A DNA stretch of 64,000 bases from Spirochaetaceae bacterium (GTDB lineage Bacteria > Spirochaetota > Spirochaetia > Treponematales > Rectinemataceae): assembly GCA_025358255.1 (NCBI GenBank), contig JANYKC010000095.1, positions 62,001 through 126,000 of the forward strand, in the 5' to 3' direction. A model generated the notes under the pieces. It did no database searches. It had not been told where the DNA came from and worked only from the letters and a program-made list of their open reading frames with translations. Made by a program: the position numbers and the translations under genes. Of the stretch, positions 1 to 8,603 are shown piece after piece. Position 1 is the first letter of the stretch, and every line of letters begins with the position of its first letter.

Positions 1-372
1 AAGGCCGCCTTGGCTGCCGCCAAGGCCTTCCTGGACGGGATCGTGGCAGGCAAGATCATAGATGCAAGCGTCTCGCCGGATCGCAGCGCGATCGTCGGGA
101 CCTTCGCGGGGCCCCTCCTTGAAGCCCCGCACCCGGTAGCCTGGAGAATCGGGATCCTCGCGTTTTCGGGGGAGGGCGCTGACCTGGGCGCCCTTGCCCC
201 AATCAGGCTGGCATGGCCCGCGGGCGACGCGAAACCAGGCAGCCTGGATTTTTCCCGCCATGGGGAGATCGGCCTGCGTTCCTTGGACGGACTGTGGTAT
301 GTTGAAAGCATAAGCCTCGCCCCTGCCGGCAAGGATGATGGACAGCGAAAGCCACCTGCAAGCAGCCCCTGA
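1..372 (+). CDS. Hypothetical protein, C-terminal part (5' end outside window)
   Basis: The reading frame is open from the first base to a TGA at 370-372, so the window catches only the last ~123 residues. The sequence alternates short hydrophobic strands with Gly/Pro turns (for example around VAWRIGILAF), which suggests a beta-rich domain, and it ends in a charged Lys/Gln/Pro tail. I do not recognise a family. It ends 13 bases before the start chosen for the PilZ gene downstream and is probably in the same transcript. The coding assignment rests on the long open frame with GC-rich third positions. Confidence 0.6.
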   Translation, partial: KAALAAAKAFLDGIVAGKIIDASVSPDRSAIVGTFAGPLLEAPHPVAWRIGILAFSGEGADLGALAPIRLAWPAGDAKPGSLDFSRHGEIGLRSLDGLWYVESISLAPAGKDDGQRKPPASSP

Positions 373-385
373 ACCAGGAGCATCC

Positions 386-1645
386 ATGGCGACGAGCCTT
401 AAGAAGATCGAAAAGGAATTCATCCTCGGCTCGGCGAAGGACGAAGGAAGCCCCATCCTCCTCCTGGCGGACAACGGGGAATGGCCGGTGCGGCTCGGCC
501 TTATCACCAATGATCGCCTGACCATGGCCCATTCCATGCCGCTCCGGCTGCTCAAACGCTGGGAAAGCTACGAGTTCCGTTTCGTCTATCGCGAGCAGGG
601 CATCGCTTTCCGTACCCGGATAGTCGAGGTCAAGGAAGCCACCTTGATCGTCGAGATGCCCGAGCTCGTCTACAAGAACCTCGGCCGTCGCTATACGAGA
701 AGGAAGCCGCCCCTGGACCTGGTCCTTGCCTTCGGCTTCATGGGCGATCGCTATGAACTGGCCTTTCCCACCACGGAGGCCTTCGACCCCGTCACCGAGC
801 CGGAGCCCTCGGCAAGCTTCGATCCCGCCGACATGCGGCTCCTCGTGCGCGAGTTCAATGCCAGGGCCGAGGAATACGGGAGCGAGCGCGCCATCGTCAT
901 GTTCAAGGAGAGGAAGCCAGAAAACCAGGAAGAGCGGGTCATGGTCAGGACCGGCCATATTTTCTACCTGCCGACGGCGACTGGCGGCCTGCCGACCATC
1001 GATCCCTATTTCCAGCCCCGCCTCGTGACCCGTGCGGCGTTCGCCGAATGGCTCCGCGAGGAGGGTGTTCCCGCCGAGCTAGTCGAGGACGAGGTGATCC
1101 GCTTCGAAAGGAAAAAACGGAACGAGGGCATCATCTCCGAGCTCATGGTGCCGATCATCTTCCAGGAGTACGTGATCGGCTACGTGAACGTCGTGAACCG
1201 CCTTCCCGGAAAACCCGCCATGGATCTCTCTGTCCTCGAGACCTTCCACCAGTTCGCCAAGGTCCTTTCCTATTCGCTCAAGATCAACGGCTATTTCAAG
1301 ACAGCGCCCAAGAAATCCCACGACCTCAGCGCCGACGTGATCGACGTGAGCGCCGGCGGAGTCCTCTTCGCCAATCCTTCGCGCGAACTGGCCGCGGCCC
1401 TTCTCCCCGGCAGCCGGATCGATCTCATGCTGCACACCGGCGGCAGGAAGATCAAGACGCAGGGACTGCTCAAGCGCAATTACCGGGACTCCGACCTCGT
1501 CTACTACGGGGTGGAATACCTGGACCTCAAGCCCGAGGACTTCCGCTTCCTTTTCGAGACCTTCTACGGCCGGGCCTTTTCGGATGCCGACGCCAAGAGC
1601 CTCGAAGGCCTCGGCCTCAAGGAGCCGCCCCTTCTCGGCGACTGA
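386..1645 (+). CDS. PilZ-domain protein (DUF1577-like), c-di-GMP effector candidate
   Basis: A 419-aa protein. The start at 386 is chosen because AGGAG lies at 376-380; an upstream in-frame ATG at 335 has no ribosome binding site and would overlap the previous gene. The N-terminal ~100 residues resemble a YcgR-type PilZN/DUF1577 module and end in a basic RRYTRRK stretch. The middle (about 140-300) looks like a GAF-type fold. The C-terminal ~90 residues are PilZ-like: a D-x-S-A-G-G motif near residue 330 and a Y-Y-G-V-E-Y motif near 385. By family, such proteins bind cyclic di-GMP and act on motility or adhesion. It converges tail to tail with the rsbW-like gene, 11 bases away. DUF1577 is recalled rather than searched; the PilZ call is firmer. 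Confidence 0.75.
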   Translation: MATSLKKIEKEFILGSAKDEGSPILLLADNGEWPVRLGLITNDRLTMAHSMPLRLLKRWESYEFRFVYREQGIAFRTRIVEVKEATLIVEMPELVYKNLGRRYTRRKPPLDLVLAFGFMGDRYELAFPTTEAFDPVTEPEPSASFDPADMRLLVREFNARAEEYGSERAIVMFKERKPENQEERVMVRTGHIFYLPTATGGLPTIDPYFQPRLVTRAAFAEWLREEGVPAELVEDEVIRFERKKRNEGIISELMVPIIFQEYVIGYVNVVNRLPGKPAMDLSVLETFHQFAKVLSYSLKINGYFKTAPKKSHDLSADVIDVSAGGVLFANPSRELAAALLPGSRIDLMLHTGGRKIKTQGLLKRNYRDSDLVYYGVEYLDLKPEDFRFLFETFYGRAFSDADAKSLEGLGLKEPPLLGD

Positions 1646-1656
1646 GGCAAGGGCCC

Positions 1657-2232
1657 CTATGAATTGTCCCCGTCCACCTGTACCCCGAGGCGGCGCTTCG
1701 GGAACTTCTTCAGCATCGCCACGCAATTGCGCTTCTGGTTGAACACGAATCCGCCATCCCAATACTCGAGCGCCGCGAAGAGCGCATTGCCGCCATCGTT
1801 GTCATCGGCGGCGGCGCCGCGATAGGACACGTATTCGGCCAAGGCCTCGAAGTTCTGCTTCTCGAGGCATTCCTGCCTAGTGCGGTTGAAGCTGTTCCAT
1901 TTCTCGAGGTCCTTGAACCCCTCGCCCTCGTCCTCGACGATGAGGTGGGCGTGCTCGGGACTGAAGGAATACCAGACACGGACCTTTTTCTCCATGTTGC
2001 ACTTGTTGCCATGTTTGACGGCATTCTTGATGATCTCGCTGATCTGCTGCTCGAGGAGGTTCACGTCCTTTATGTCCGGGGGGGCGGTCTGGACGATGAG
2101 GAGGGTGAAATACCGGATCTGGCGGAAGTCCGAGGGGAATTCCTTGTGCAACATGTTCGTCTTGTCGAAGAGGGGCGAATTCTCGTCGACGAGAATTTTC
2201 TTGACCTTGTTTTTGCTGGCTTCGGCGCGCAT
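1657..2232 (-). CDS. RsbW-like anti-sigma / switch kinase (HATPase fold)
   Basis: A 191-aa GHKL-fold protein. An N box (E-I-I-K-N-A-V-K-H-G, about residues 66-75) and a G1 box (D-E-G-E-G-F, about 99-104) are visible. The canonical G2 box (G-x-G-L) of the ATP lid is not; the corresponding stretch reads DDNDGGNALF. By family it would phosphorylate the STAS protein encoded immediately upstream and sequester a sigma factor or other target until the RsbU-like phosphatase reverses this. It is the last gene of the operon; its ATG (2232) follows directly on the STAS stop codon (2235-2233), so translation is probably coupled. No sigma factor gene is nearby, so the target is unknown. Confidence 0.8.
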   Translation of the reverse strand: MRAEASKNKVKKILVDENSPLFDKTNMLHKEFPSDFRQIRYFTLLIVQTAPPDIKDVNLLEQQISEIIKNAVKHGNKCNMEKKVRVWYSFSPEHAHLIVEDEGEGFKDLEKWNSFNRTRQECLEKQNFEALAEYVSYRGAAADDNDGGNALFAALEYWDGGFVFNQKRNCVAMLKKFPKRRLGVQVDGDNS

Positions 2233-2571
2233 CTATGCCTCCATCTTCAGCAGGGCGTCTTCGATGGTCTGCGTAATGGGGAAGTAGCCCATCAGTTTTG
2301 TCAACTCGATGACCTTCTTCACCGAACCGTGGATGTTCGTGATGATGAGCTTCAGGTTCATCTTCTTTATCGTCGAGCAGATGTAGATCAGGGCGCCGAT
2401 CCCGCTCGAATCGATGTAGTCCACATTCTCGAGGTTGATGATGAAACGCCCGACCTTTTTCTCGAGCATCCGCGTCACCAGCTCCTTGAGCTTGTAGGAG
2501 TTGTAGAGGTCCATTTCGCCGTTGACGTCGATAATGTAGGTCTCGCCGCTTTTTCGTATTTTCAGTTCCAT
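2233..2571 (-). CDS. Anti-sigma factor antagonist (STAS domain, RsbV/SpoIIAA-like)
   Basis: A 112-aa single STAS domain of normal family length. The phosphorylation motif is D-S-S-G-I-G-A at residues 54-60, with Ser55 (the residue after Asp) as the expected phosphoacceptor. It is the middle component of the partner switch: dephosphorylated by the RsbU-like PP2C enzyme it binds and neutralises the RsbW-like kinase; phosphorylated, it is inactive. GAGGAG about 11 bases upstream of the ATG serves as ribosome binding site. It lies 22 bases after rsbU and abuts the RsbW-like gene. Confidence 0.92.
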   Translation of the reverse strand: MELKIRKSGETYIIDVNGEMDLYNSYKLKELVTRMLEKKVGRFIINLENVDYIDSSGIGALIYICSTIKKMNLKLIITNIHGSVKKVIELTKLMGYFPITQTIEDALLKMEA

Positions 2572-2593
2572 TCGCTTCTGGCTCCTCTCTGGC

Positions 2594-4531
2594 TCAAAGC
2601 TTGGCCTTCATCACTAATACGGTCTCGTCATCATGCTGTCTTGTCTTGCCCGAGAAGTCCTGCACTTCCCCAAGTATGGCCTCCGCCATCTCCTTGGCGG
2701 GGAGATCCCGGCACCTGGAAAGGGCATTCGCCAGGTTTTTCCTTCCGAATTGCTTTCCCTGCTCGTTCATGGCCTCCACGACGCCGTCCGTGTGCATGAG
2801 GAGGATATCCCCGGAGTGCAGCCTAAGGCCCTTGGCGGAATAGCCGGTACCCCGCTCGACGCCTATGGGGATGCTCTTCATGTCCACGGTCTCGACCGCT
2901 TCCGAGTCGCGGCGATAGATGAGGATCGGCTGGTGGGATGCGTTCGAGAACTCGAGGAGGCCGGTCGAGAAATCCGCGGTCACGAGGCCGAGGGTCGCGA
3001 AATGGTCCAGGTCCATCTGCCCGGTGATGCCGCGGTTCACCCAGGTCATTAGGGTCGCCGTGTCCTTGGTCGAGTTCGTGATGAGATGGAGGATGGATGA
3101 GATCATGACCATGATGATGCCAGCCGCGACTCCCTTCCCAGCCACGTCCCCCACGGCGATGACGGCGCGATCAGGCCTCGTCTGGATGATATCGTAATAA
3201 TCCGAGCAGACTCCGCGCGCGGCCAAAGTCATCGCCCCGAAGGTGAACTCGCCGATGGGGGGAAGCCTCTTGGGCAAGAGGGTGTTCTGGATGCCCTCCG
3301 CGAGTGTCGCCTCCCGCTCGATGTCGCTCTTCTCGGCGGCCTCGAGAAAGGAGAAGATATTCGCTATCGCGATGGAGCCGAAGGAGGAAAGCAGCTTGGC
3401 CCGGTCGAAATCGCTCTCCGTGAAGGCTCCATCCTTCGACCGTTCGAGGGCGAGGACCCCGATGATCCGGTCCCGGACAAGGAGGGGACAGGCGATCAAG
3501 GAGGAAAAGCTGAGCCATGCCTCCTCCCCGTTTCGGGGCACCCGCTGGTCAAGAAGGGCATCCGCGATGAAAAGCGGCTTGCCCGTTCCCGTCACGAGGC
3601 CAAGGAGCCCTTCCCCAAGCTTGAAGCGCGCATGGCGCAGGAAGGAGGTCACCCGCTCTTCGGTGCGCGGCAGGCTTTCGGGAAGCTTGAAAGGCGGCGC
3701 GAAGGAGCCATGCATGGCGCGCAGGGCAAGGACTTCCTCGAACTCCTCGACAAGGAGGATGGCCGCGCCTTCCGCCCCTGTGCGTTCGGCGATGACCCGG
3801 ATCATGCTGTCCAAGGCATCCTGCATCGCGACCGCGCCTGACTTGCCCTCCTCGGAAGGCAGGAGGAGCTCGTAGAGCGAATCCACCGATTCCTCATAAT
3901 AGTTAACGGCCGACACGAGGTTCTCTTCGACGATCTTCATGTACAGGAAGCTCAGCAAGATGAGGCAGGAATAGCAGAGGGGGATGACGATTCCCTGGAA
4001 CCAGAAGGAGCCGATGCCGAGCGCCGAACCCGCCAGGAGGTAGACGATGGAAGCCGCGGCCATGACGGAACGCATCCGGCCGATGACCTTCCAGCCAGGG
4101 GCCGATTCGCCTTCCGCGGGCGAGGACTTGAGGGCGGCCACGACTATCGGCACGAGGGCGACGTAGCGGAGGATCTCGGAGGGAAAGCCTGGCGCGATCC
4201 CGAAGGCCGCCTTGAATCCGATGAGGACAATGGCCGCGCCATCGGCGACGATCGTGATCCAGAGGACCCAGTCCCCCCGCGGCGCGACCGAGATGGAGGC
4301 CAGCATCGCGAAGACGACGAGGTCGGATATGCGGTAGAGGTCGGGGATTGGGAAGAGCCAGAAAACGCAATCTCGGATGATGAGGAACGCGGCAAAGACG
4401 GCGTATCGGGTCAATACGCCTTCGGTTTCCTTCCTGCGCAGGGACATGAAGAGGAGGAAGGAGACAAGGGCAAGAGCCACTTTTACGAGCGAAGGGCCGC
4501 CCTGCGTCTGCGATAGACTCTCCGAAAGCAT
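2594..4531 (-). CDS. rsbU: RsbU-like membrane PP2C phosphatase with GAF domain
   Basis: A 645-aa protein. The first ~200 residues contain about six or seven hydrophobic membrane segments, followed by a GAF domain (about 240-400) and a C-terminal SpoIIE/PP2C phosphatase domain (about 430-645). Metal-binding PP2C motifs are visible: S-D-Y-Y-D-I, V-G-D-V-A-G-K-G, H-T-D-G-V-V-E-A and D-D-E-T-V-L-V near the end. By family it dephosphorylates the STAS protein encoded next, turning an unknown membrane or small-molecule signal into release of the RsbW target. GAGGAG precedes the ATG. A consensus promoter lies at 4622-4650 and a large hairpin sits in the leader. The symbol follows treponemal annotation. 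Confidence 0.88.
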   Translation of the reverse strand: MLSESLSQTQGGPSLVKVALALVSFLLFMSLRRKETEGVLTRYAVFAAFLIIRDCVFWLFPIPDLYRISDLVVFAMLASISVAPRGDWVLWITIVADGAAIVLIGFKAAFGIAPGFPSEILRYVALVPIVVAALKSSPAEGESAPGWKVIGRMRSVMAAASIVYLLAGSALGIGSFWFQGIVIPLCYSCLILLSFLYMKIVEENLVSAVNYYEESVDSLYELLLPSEEGKSGAVAMQDALDSMIRVIAERTGAEGAAILLVEEFEEVLALRAMHGSFAPPFKLPESLPRTEERVTSFLRHARFKLGEGLLGLVTGTGKPLFIADALLDQRVPRNGEEAWLSFSSLIACPLLVRDRIIGVLALERSKDGAFTESDFDRAKLLSSFGSIAIANIFSFLEAAEKSDIEREATLAEGIQNTLLPKRLPPIGEFTFGAMTLAARGVCSDYYDIIQTRPDRAVIAVGDVAGKGVAAGIIMVMISSILHLITNSTKDTATLMTWVNRGITGQMDLDHFATLGLVTADFSTGLLEFSNASHQPILIYRRDSEAVETVDMKSIPIGVERGTGYSAKGLRLHSGDILLMHTDGVVEAMNEQGKQFGRKNLANALSRCRDLPAKEMAEAILGEVQDFSGKTRQHDDETVLVMKAKL

Positions 4532-4559
4532 GCGCGCTCCTCGTGCGGTTCAGTGAAAA

Positions 4560-4599
4560 CCCGGAGCGGCACCCACGAGCGGCCAGTCGTGGCTCCGGG
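4560..4599 (-). promoter_or_regulatory. Long hairpin in the rsbU leader followed by a short U run
   Basis: CCCGGAGC (4560-4567) pairs perfectly with GCTCCGGG (4592-4599), and inside it CACGA (4574-4578) pairs with TCGTG (4587-4591). Read on the minus strand the stem is followed by TTTTC. It lies downstream of the predicted rsbU promoter and upstream of the rsbU ATG. It could therefore be a terminator for the upstream PilZ gene, a transcription attenuator for the rsbU operon, or both. No known riboswitch consensus was recognised. Confidence 0.6.
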
Positions 4600-4621
4600 A
4601 CTCCCCCCTACTATTGCGGCG

Positions 4622-4650
4622 ATTCTAGCATCGCACCATGGTGGAGTCAA
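4622..4650 (-). promoter_or_regulatory. Sigma70-type promoter for rsbU-STAS-rsbW operon
   Basis: Minus strand: TTGACT at 4650-4645, 17-base spacer, TAGAAT at 4627-4622. Predicted +1 is near 4615, giving a leader of ~84 nt that includes the hairpin at 4560-4599. The -35 overlaps the end of the upstream PilZ gene. Confidence 0.65.
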
Positions 4651-4997
4651 GTTGAACGAAGGTTTCCGCCCGAGTAATAGTCCCGGATTTTCCTGAATTT
4701 GACGAGGTCATCCTCGCTGGAGGAGCCTTGCACAAGCTCGAAGCCCACCTCGCCGGCGCCTTGCGCGAGCCTGGACCAGCGCAGGACCGTCGAGAGCTCG
4801 AATGCCGCCAGGCCGAGCTCCTCAAAGGAGACGCCGACCACGAGACGGCTCCCTAGGGGTTCGAGAAAAGGCTCCGGGAAGAGGCCCTTGAATCCAAAAT
4901 CGCTTACGTCGGCGATGTAGCCGACCCGTCCCTCTACGCGTATCAGGATACGCGCGAATGAACGATCCCTGCCGGTCTCGCGCCTTTCGTCGCTCAC
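4647..4997 (-). CDS. Small PilZ-domain protein
   Basis: A 116-aa protein that is essentially one PilZ domain. There is an N-terminal Arg-rich segment (R-D-R-S-F-A-R), a D-V-S-D-F-G-F-K-G motif corresponding to the family D-x-S-x-x-G-x-x, and a V-G-F-E-L-V strand towards the C-terminus. By family it is a cyclic di-GMP receptor. Its ATG overlaps the stop of the HATPase gene by four bases (ATGA), so the two are translationally coupled and probably work together. A Phe-Gly rather than Gly-Gly in the second motif might weaken ligand binding; that is inference. Confidence 0.8.
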   Translation of the reverse strand: MSDERRETGRDRSFARILIRVEGRVGYIADVSDFGFKGLFPEPFLEPLGSRLVVGVSFEELGLAAFELSTVLRWSRLAQGAGEVGFELVQGSSSEDDLVKFRKIRDYYSGGNLRST

Positions 4998-5584
4998 GCG
5001 CCTGCCTCCTCGAGGCTTTCCAGGGCTTCGACCTCGTCCGCATCGGCGACGCCGGAACCTCCCTTCATCAAGGGAATGCCCAGGTCTATGCGCGTCCCCT
5101 TCACCTTGCCCGAGAACCAGGGGCAGGGATGTTCGAGGCTGTCCACGAAAAAAAGGCTGAACTTCGGGAAGGTCTTCTTCGCGACATAGAGGCCCATGCC
5201 GAAGCGGCTTCCGTTATGGAGTTCGCGATACGAGCAGAAGGGATCGCTCATGACGTCAATTCCTTCGGCCGGTGCCCCGATATCGTAGGGAAGGAGTCCG
5301 GGATCGAACCCGCGGCCCGAATCCTGGACCGTGACATGGAATTCCTCGCCGTCGGTCGAGATCCTCACGTTCACCGCGTCGGCGACACCCTTCTCGCGAT
5401 GGGCGCGGATGGAATTGGAGACAAGCTCGAGAAGCGCGAAGGAGACTATTTCCGGGTTCACCATCAGCGCGGGATAGCCGATTTCCGCGAAATTGTCGAC
5501 AATGTCTCGGAATTTCCCGTCAGGAGGGAAGCTGAGGAGCAACGAATTATGCCTCTGTGTCCGATATACTATGTATGGCGTCAT
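4994..5584 (-). CDS. GHKL ATPase-domain protein (histidine-kinase-like, no phosphoacceptor domain)
   Basis: A 196-aa protein consisting mainly of an HATPase_c domain. N box E-L-V-S-N-S-I-R-A near residues 53-61, G1 box D-S-G-R-G-F-D near 88-94 and G2 box G-M-G-L-Y-V-A-K near 128-135 are all present, so unlike the RsbW-like protein its ATP site looks complete. There is no HisKA domain. It is probably a second switch kinase or a partner-regulated ATPase. It is the first gene of a two-gene unit with the PilZ protein, and AAGGA lies about 11 bases before the ATG. It is divergent from the 986-aa protein across ~58 bases. Confidence 0.75.
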   Translation of the reverse strand: MTPYIVYRTQRHNSLLLSFPPDGKFRDIVDNFAEIGYPALMVNPEIVSFALLELVSNSIRAHREKGVADAVNVRISTDGEEFHVTVQDSGRGFDPGLLPYDIGAPAEGIDVMSDPFCSYRELHNGSRFGMGLYVAKKTFPKFSLFFVDSLEHPCPWFSGKVKGTRIDLGIPLMKGGSGVADADEVEALESLEEAGA

Positions 5585-5642
5585 TTTGGTGTTATCCTTA
5601 TCCTACGCATTCCGGCTTGTGCTTGCAAGGGTGGAAAATCTT

Positions 5643-8603
5643 ATGATCGGCCTCTACGCGAAAATCCCGTTCCATTCGCAGATACGGAAAGCCGATTCCG
5701 TACTGGCTGCCGAGATCCTCGCATTGGCCAACGAGGCCGCCCTGAAGTTCCGCGCGCGGATCGAACCCTCGGACGAATCCTTCTTCCTGTCGTTCGACGA
5801 ATCCTCCGGTTGCGTCAGGCTCAGGGCGGCCGAAGCCGCCCGTTTCCTTGAAAACCACCTCGGCCCGCTTTCCGACCGGCTCCACGGCTGGAACATCCTT
5901 TTGGCGACGACGGATGGCGCCCTTCCGCATGAGGCCTTCGCGGCGACCTTGCGACGCCGCTGGTACGGCACCGATGGGGATGGCCTATTCGTGGAAAGCG
6001 AAGCCTTGCCGCTTTTCGCCGGCTACATCGACGTGGAAAAAAAAAGCGAACGATACGCCGCGGTGGGCTTTCCCTATGCGAAGGAAGCCCTTCCCTCAAG
6101 CTGGTCGGCGCCGGCTCTGACACCCGCGACCCTCGATCGCTTCATGGATGAGACCGGCATCCATCTCATCGGCGAATCAGGCGCCGACCTCCTTCTCGCG
6201 ATCGGCCCTGGCTCTGCGCCGGCGGACTTCCTGGATGCAAGCCTCCATTCGCTTTACTTGGACAGGGCTTCGGCATTTCTCCATATCTACGGCGCCGTCG
6301 CGGAGGCTTCTCCCTACGGCCCCTTCCTGAGGGCATTGTCAGGCAAGCCCGGCGTACAGGAGCTTTCGATCCTCTCGGGAACCGATCGGGAGGCTTTGTC
6401 CAACCTTGGCGCAGTCGCCGATTTCCTCCGGTCTTCCCCCTTCCGCCATGGCTTCTCCTTCGCGATCCGCACAAGGATCAAACTCCATGTAGCCGCGCGG
6501 ATCCGGCTCTATGCCAGGCTGCGGAGACTCGACGGGCTTCCAGCCGTCGTCATCCTTGAAGGCCTTGATCGCTTCCCGCGCCAAAGCCTTGACCTCGTGC
6601 ACGACCTTTTGGGCGAAGGCCTCCTCGGGGAAGGCCTGGTCGTTTTCGGCACGGCGGAGGAACCTCCCTCGGGCCTCAATGCGCAGAGGCTCAGGATCGT
6701 CGCCGCCCCTCCACCTTCGCCTGCGGCGATCGCGGAAGCCAGCGCCAGGGGATGCCGCCTCTTGGCGGCGCGCGAAACCGCTCCCGCCTCGACCACCCAG
6801 GTCGGAGGGCTTCCGGCCACGGCCGCGGCATTGCTCGCGGCCGTGGCGGAAGGCGACGGGTTCCGCCTCGGCCTGGCACTGCGCTTGGCGGCGATCGGCG
6901 GCCTACCTTCAGGGCATATCGATACGCCCGAACTCACCGCCAGGGCCCTCGCTACCTTTCCTGCGGAGTTCGCCGAGCTCGCCCTGGCGCTTTCCCTCGC
7001 CGATGAGGTGCTCGACACCGCGGGCCTTGATGACTTCCTTGATGCCGCTGGCTTCACCGAGGGGATTCGCCCCCTCATCCAGGCGCAACTCGCCCGCCTG
7101 GGCCTGGTATCCGATGGGTCGCAACCCCGGCTCATCCGGCCTGAGGCCGCATTGGCCGCGGCCGGACACGCCGGCGGAGGCGGAGCGGTCCTTCGTTCCC
7201 GTTTTTCGACCCGACTCCTAGCATTGCACGCCGCCCACAAGATAAGTCCCTCGGAAGCCCTGTTCCGCCGCATCGACAGCTCGGGCCTCACGCCCGCGAG
7301 GCGTTCACGGTTCTACCTCGATTGCGTGGCCGCGGACGCCCTATTTGGCCCCTCCGAAGAAGCCGATGCCGATCCACAACCCATGCCCATCGAGGGGCTT
7401 TCCGCCTTCCTTGCCGCCAGCGCCGCCGCGGACGCTCCCGCGGCGGAGATAGCCCTGCAAGCACTCGAAGGCCAGGCCTTGCGGCCGGACGCCGATCCCC
7501 TCGTCGCCACGATAGCCGCCCTTTCCAGGGCCTTTGACGAGTACGCCCGGGGCCAGGTCGTGGCTGCGACCACCAGGACCAAGCCGGCCCTCATCGGCCT
7601 CCACGGCCTTGGAGCCCGCCGGGCCGAGGCCCGTGCCCATCGGCTCCTGGGCCTCTGCGCCTTGGCCCAGGCCCAGATAAAGGAAGGCGCGGATTACCTC
7701 TCGAACGCCTACGAGCTGGCAGAGGAGGCGCCGGATCCCCTTGAATGCATCCTGGCCTCCTATGCCGAAGCGGGAGCCCTCCTGGTCCTCGGGGACCTCC
7801 GCCGGGCTTCCCTTCGCGGAGCCAAGGCGGCCGAATGGGCCCGATCGGCCTTCCGGGCGGACTGGGAGACAGCCTGCGACTTCCTCGCGGGGCGGATCGC
7901 CTTCGAGCTGGGCCGCTATGCCGCGGCCGGCGAGGACTTTGGCCGGGTGCGCGCCACTTCCCGGGTCTACGGAAATCCCAAGGCCGCGATCCGGGCGGAG
8001 CTGTGGGCGGGCAGGGCGGCGGCATATGCCGGGGACGGAGGCCAGGCCCGCGCCCTCCTTTCGCGCCATGGGGATGATGCAGAAGCGCTCTGGTTCCTGT
8101 CCGAACTTGCGTTTTTCGAAGGAAACGAAGCCGAGGCCGCCGCCCACGCCGCGCGGGCATTGACCCGCATAAGCCCCCACCCCTACCAGGCCGCGGACGC
8201 CGCGCTCTGGACCTCGGGTTTCGATTGCCTCGAGGCCAGGGCCTTGGGATTCGTGGGGCAACGGAGTTACCTCGCAGACCAGATTGGCGCTTTCGCCGAC
8301 TTCACGGCCTCCCTCGGGCAGAAGCGGATCGAGCCGATTTTCGCCATCGCCCTGAGGACAAGGGAGGAGCGGCTCGCGACCCTCCATCCCCAGGCCCATC
8401 TTTATCACTATTATTGCTTTCTCGGCATCTCCGCCTCCGGAGGCGGACCCCTGGATGCAGCCACGGTCTTCAGCAAATCCTTCAAGGCCTTGCAGACGAG
8501 GACCGCGCGCATGGAGGAAGCCAGCCTCAAGAACGAATACCTGGAGAACAACCGCTGGAACCGCCTGATCCTTGACGAGGCCCGCAGGCACAAGCTGATC
8601 TAG
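5643..8603 (+). CDS. Large degenerate AAA/STAND-like protein with TPR-type C-terminus
   Basis: A 986-aa protein with the start placed at ATG 5643 (GTG 5631 or 5619 are alternatives; none has a convincing ribosome binding site, and codons further upstream overlap the divergent gene's promoter region). The layout resembles signalling ATPases of the AAA_16/STAND type: an N-terminal ~120-residue domain, a segment with S-P-Y-G-P-F-L-R-A-L, then a Walker-B-like A-V-V-I-L-E-G-L-D-R at residue ~301. I find no Walker A P-loop, so nucleotide hydrolysis is doubtful. The C-terminal ~450 residues are Ala-rich helical pairs with TPR character and end in W-N-R-L-I-L-D-E-A-R-R-H-K-L, a pattern I associate with STAND kinase tails. 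Function unknown; it is probably a protein-interaction scaffold for the adjacent signalling genes. Confidence 0.7.
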   Translation: MIGLYAKIPFHSQIRKADSVLAAEILALANEAALKFRARIEPSDESFFLSFDESSGCVRLRAAEAARFLENHLGPLSDRLHGWNILLATTDGALPHEAFAATLRRRWYGTDGDGLFVESEALPLFAGYIDVEKKSERYAAVGFPYAKEALPSSWSAPALTPATLDRFMDETGIHLIGESGADLLLAIGPGSAPADFLDASLHSLYLDRASAFLHIYGAVAEASPYGPFLRALSGKPGVQELSILSGTDREALSNLGAVADFLRSSPFRHGFSFAIRTRIKLHVAARIRLYARLRRLDGLPAVVILEGLDRFPRQSLDLVHDLLGEGLLGEGLVVFGTAEEPPSGLNAQRLRIVAAPPPSPAAIAEASARGCRLLAARETAPASTTQVGGLPATAAALLAAVAEGDGFRLGLALRLAAIGGLPSGHIDTPELTARALATFPAEFAELALALSLADEVLDTAGLDDFLDAAGFTEGIRPLIQAQLARLGLVSDGSQPRLIRPEAALAAAGHAGGGGAVLRSRFSTRLLALHAAHKISPSEALFRRIDSSGLTPARRSRFYLDCVAADALFGPSEEADADPQPMPIEGLSAFLAASAAADAPAAEIALQALEGQALRPDADPLVATIAALSRAFDEYARGQVVAATTRTKPALIGLHGLGARRAEARAHRLLGLCALAQAQIKEGADYLSNAYELAEEAPDPLECILASYAEAGALLVLGDLRRASLRGAKAAEWARSAFRADWETACDFLAGRIAFELGRYAAAGEDFGRVRATSRVYGNPKAAIRAELWAGRAAAYAGDGGQARALLSRHGDDAEALWFLSELAFFEGNEAEAAAHAARALTRISPHPYQAADAALWTSGFDCLEARALGFVGQRSYLADQIGAFADFTASLGQKRIEPIFAIALRTREERLATLHPQAHLYHYYCFLGISASGGGPLDAATVFSKSFKALQTRTARMEEASLKNEYLENNRWNRLILDEARRHKLI

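Noticed and set aside
4560-4599. Known riboswitch (c-di-GMP, SAM, guanidine, fluoride) in the rsbU leader
   Set aside because: Conserved core bases of these classes were not found; only a simple nested hairpin can be supported.
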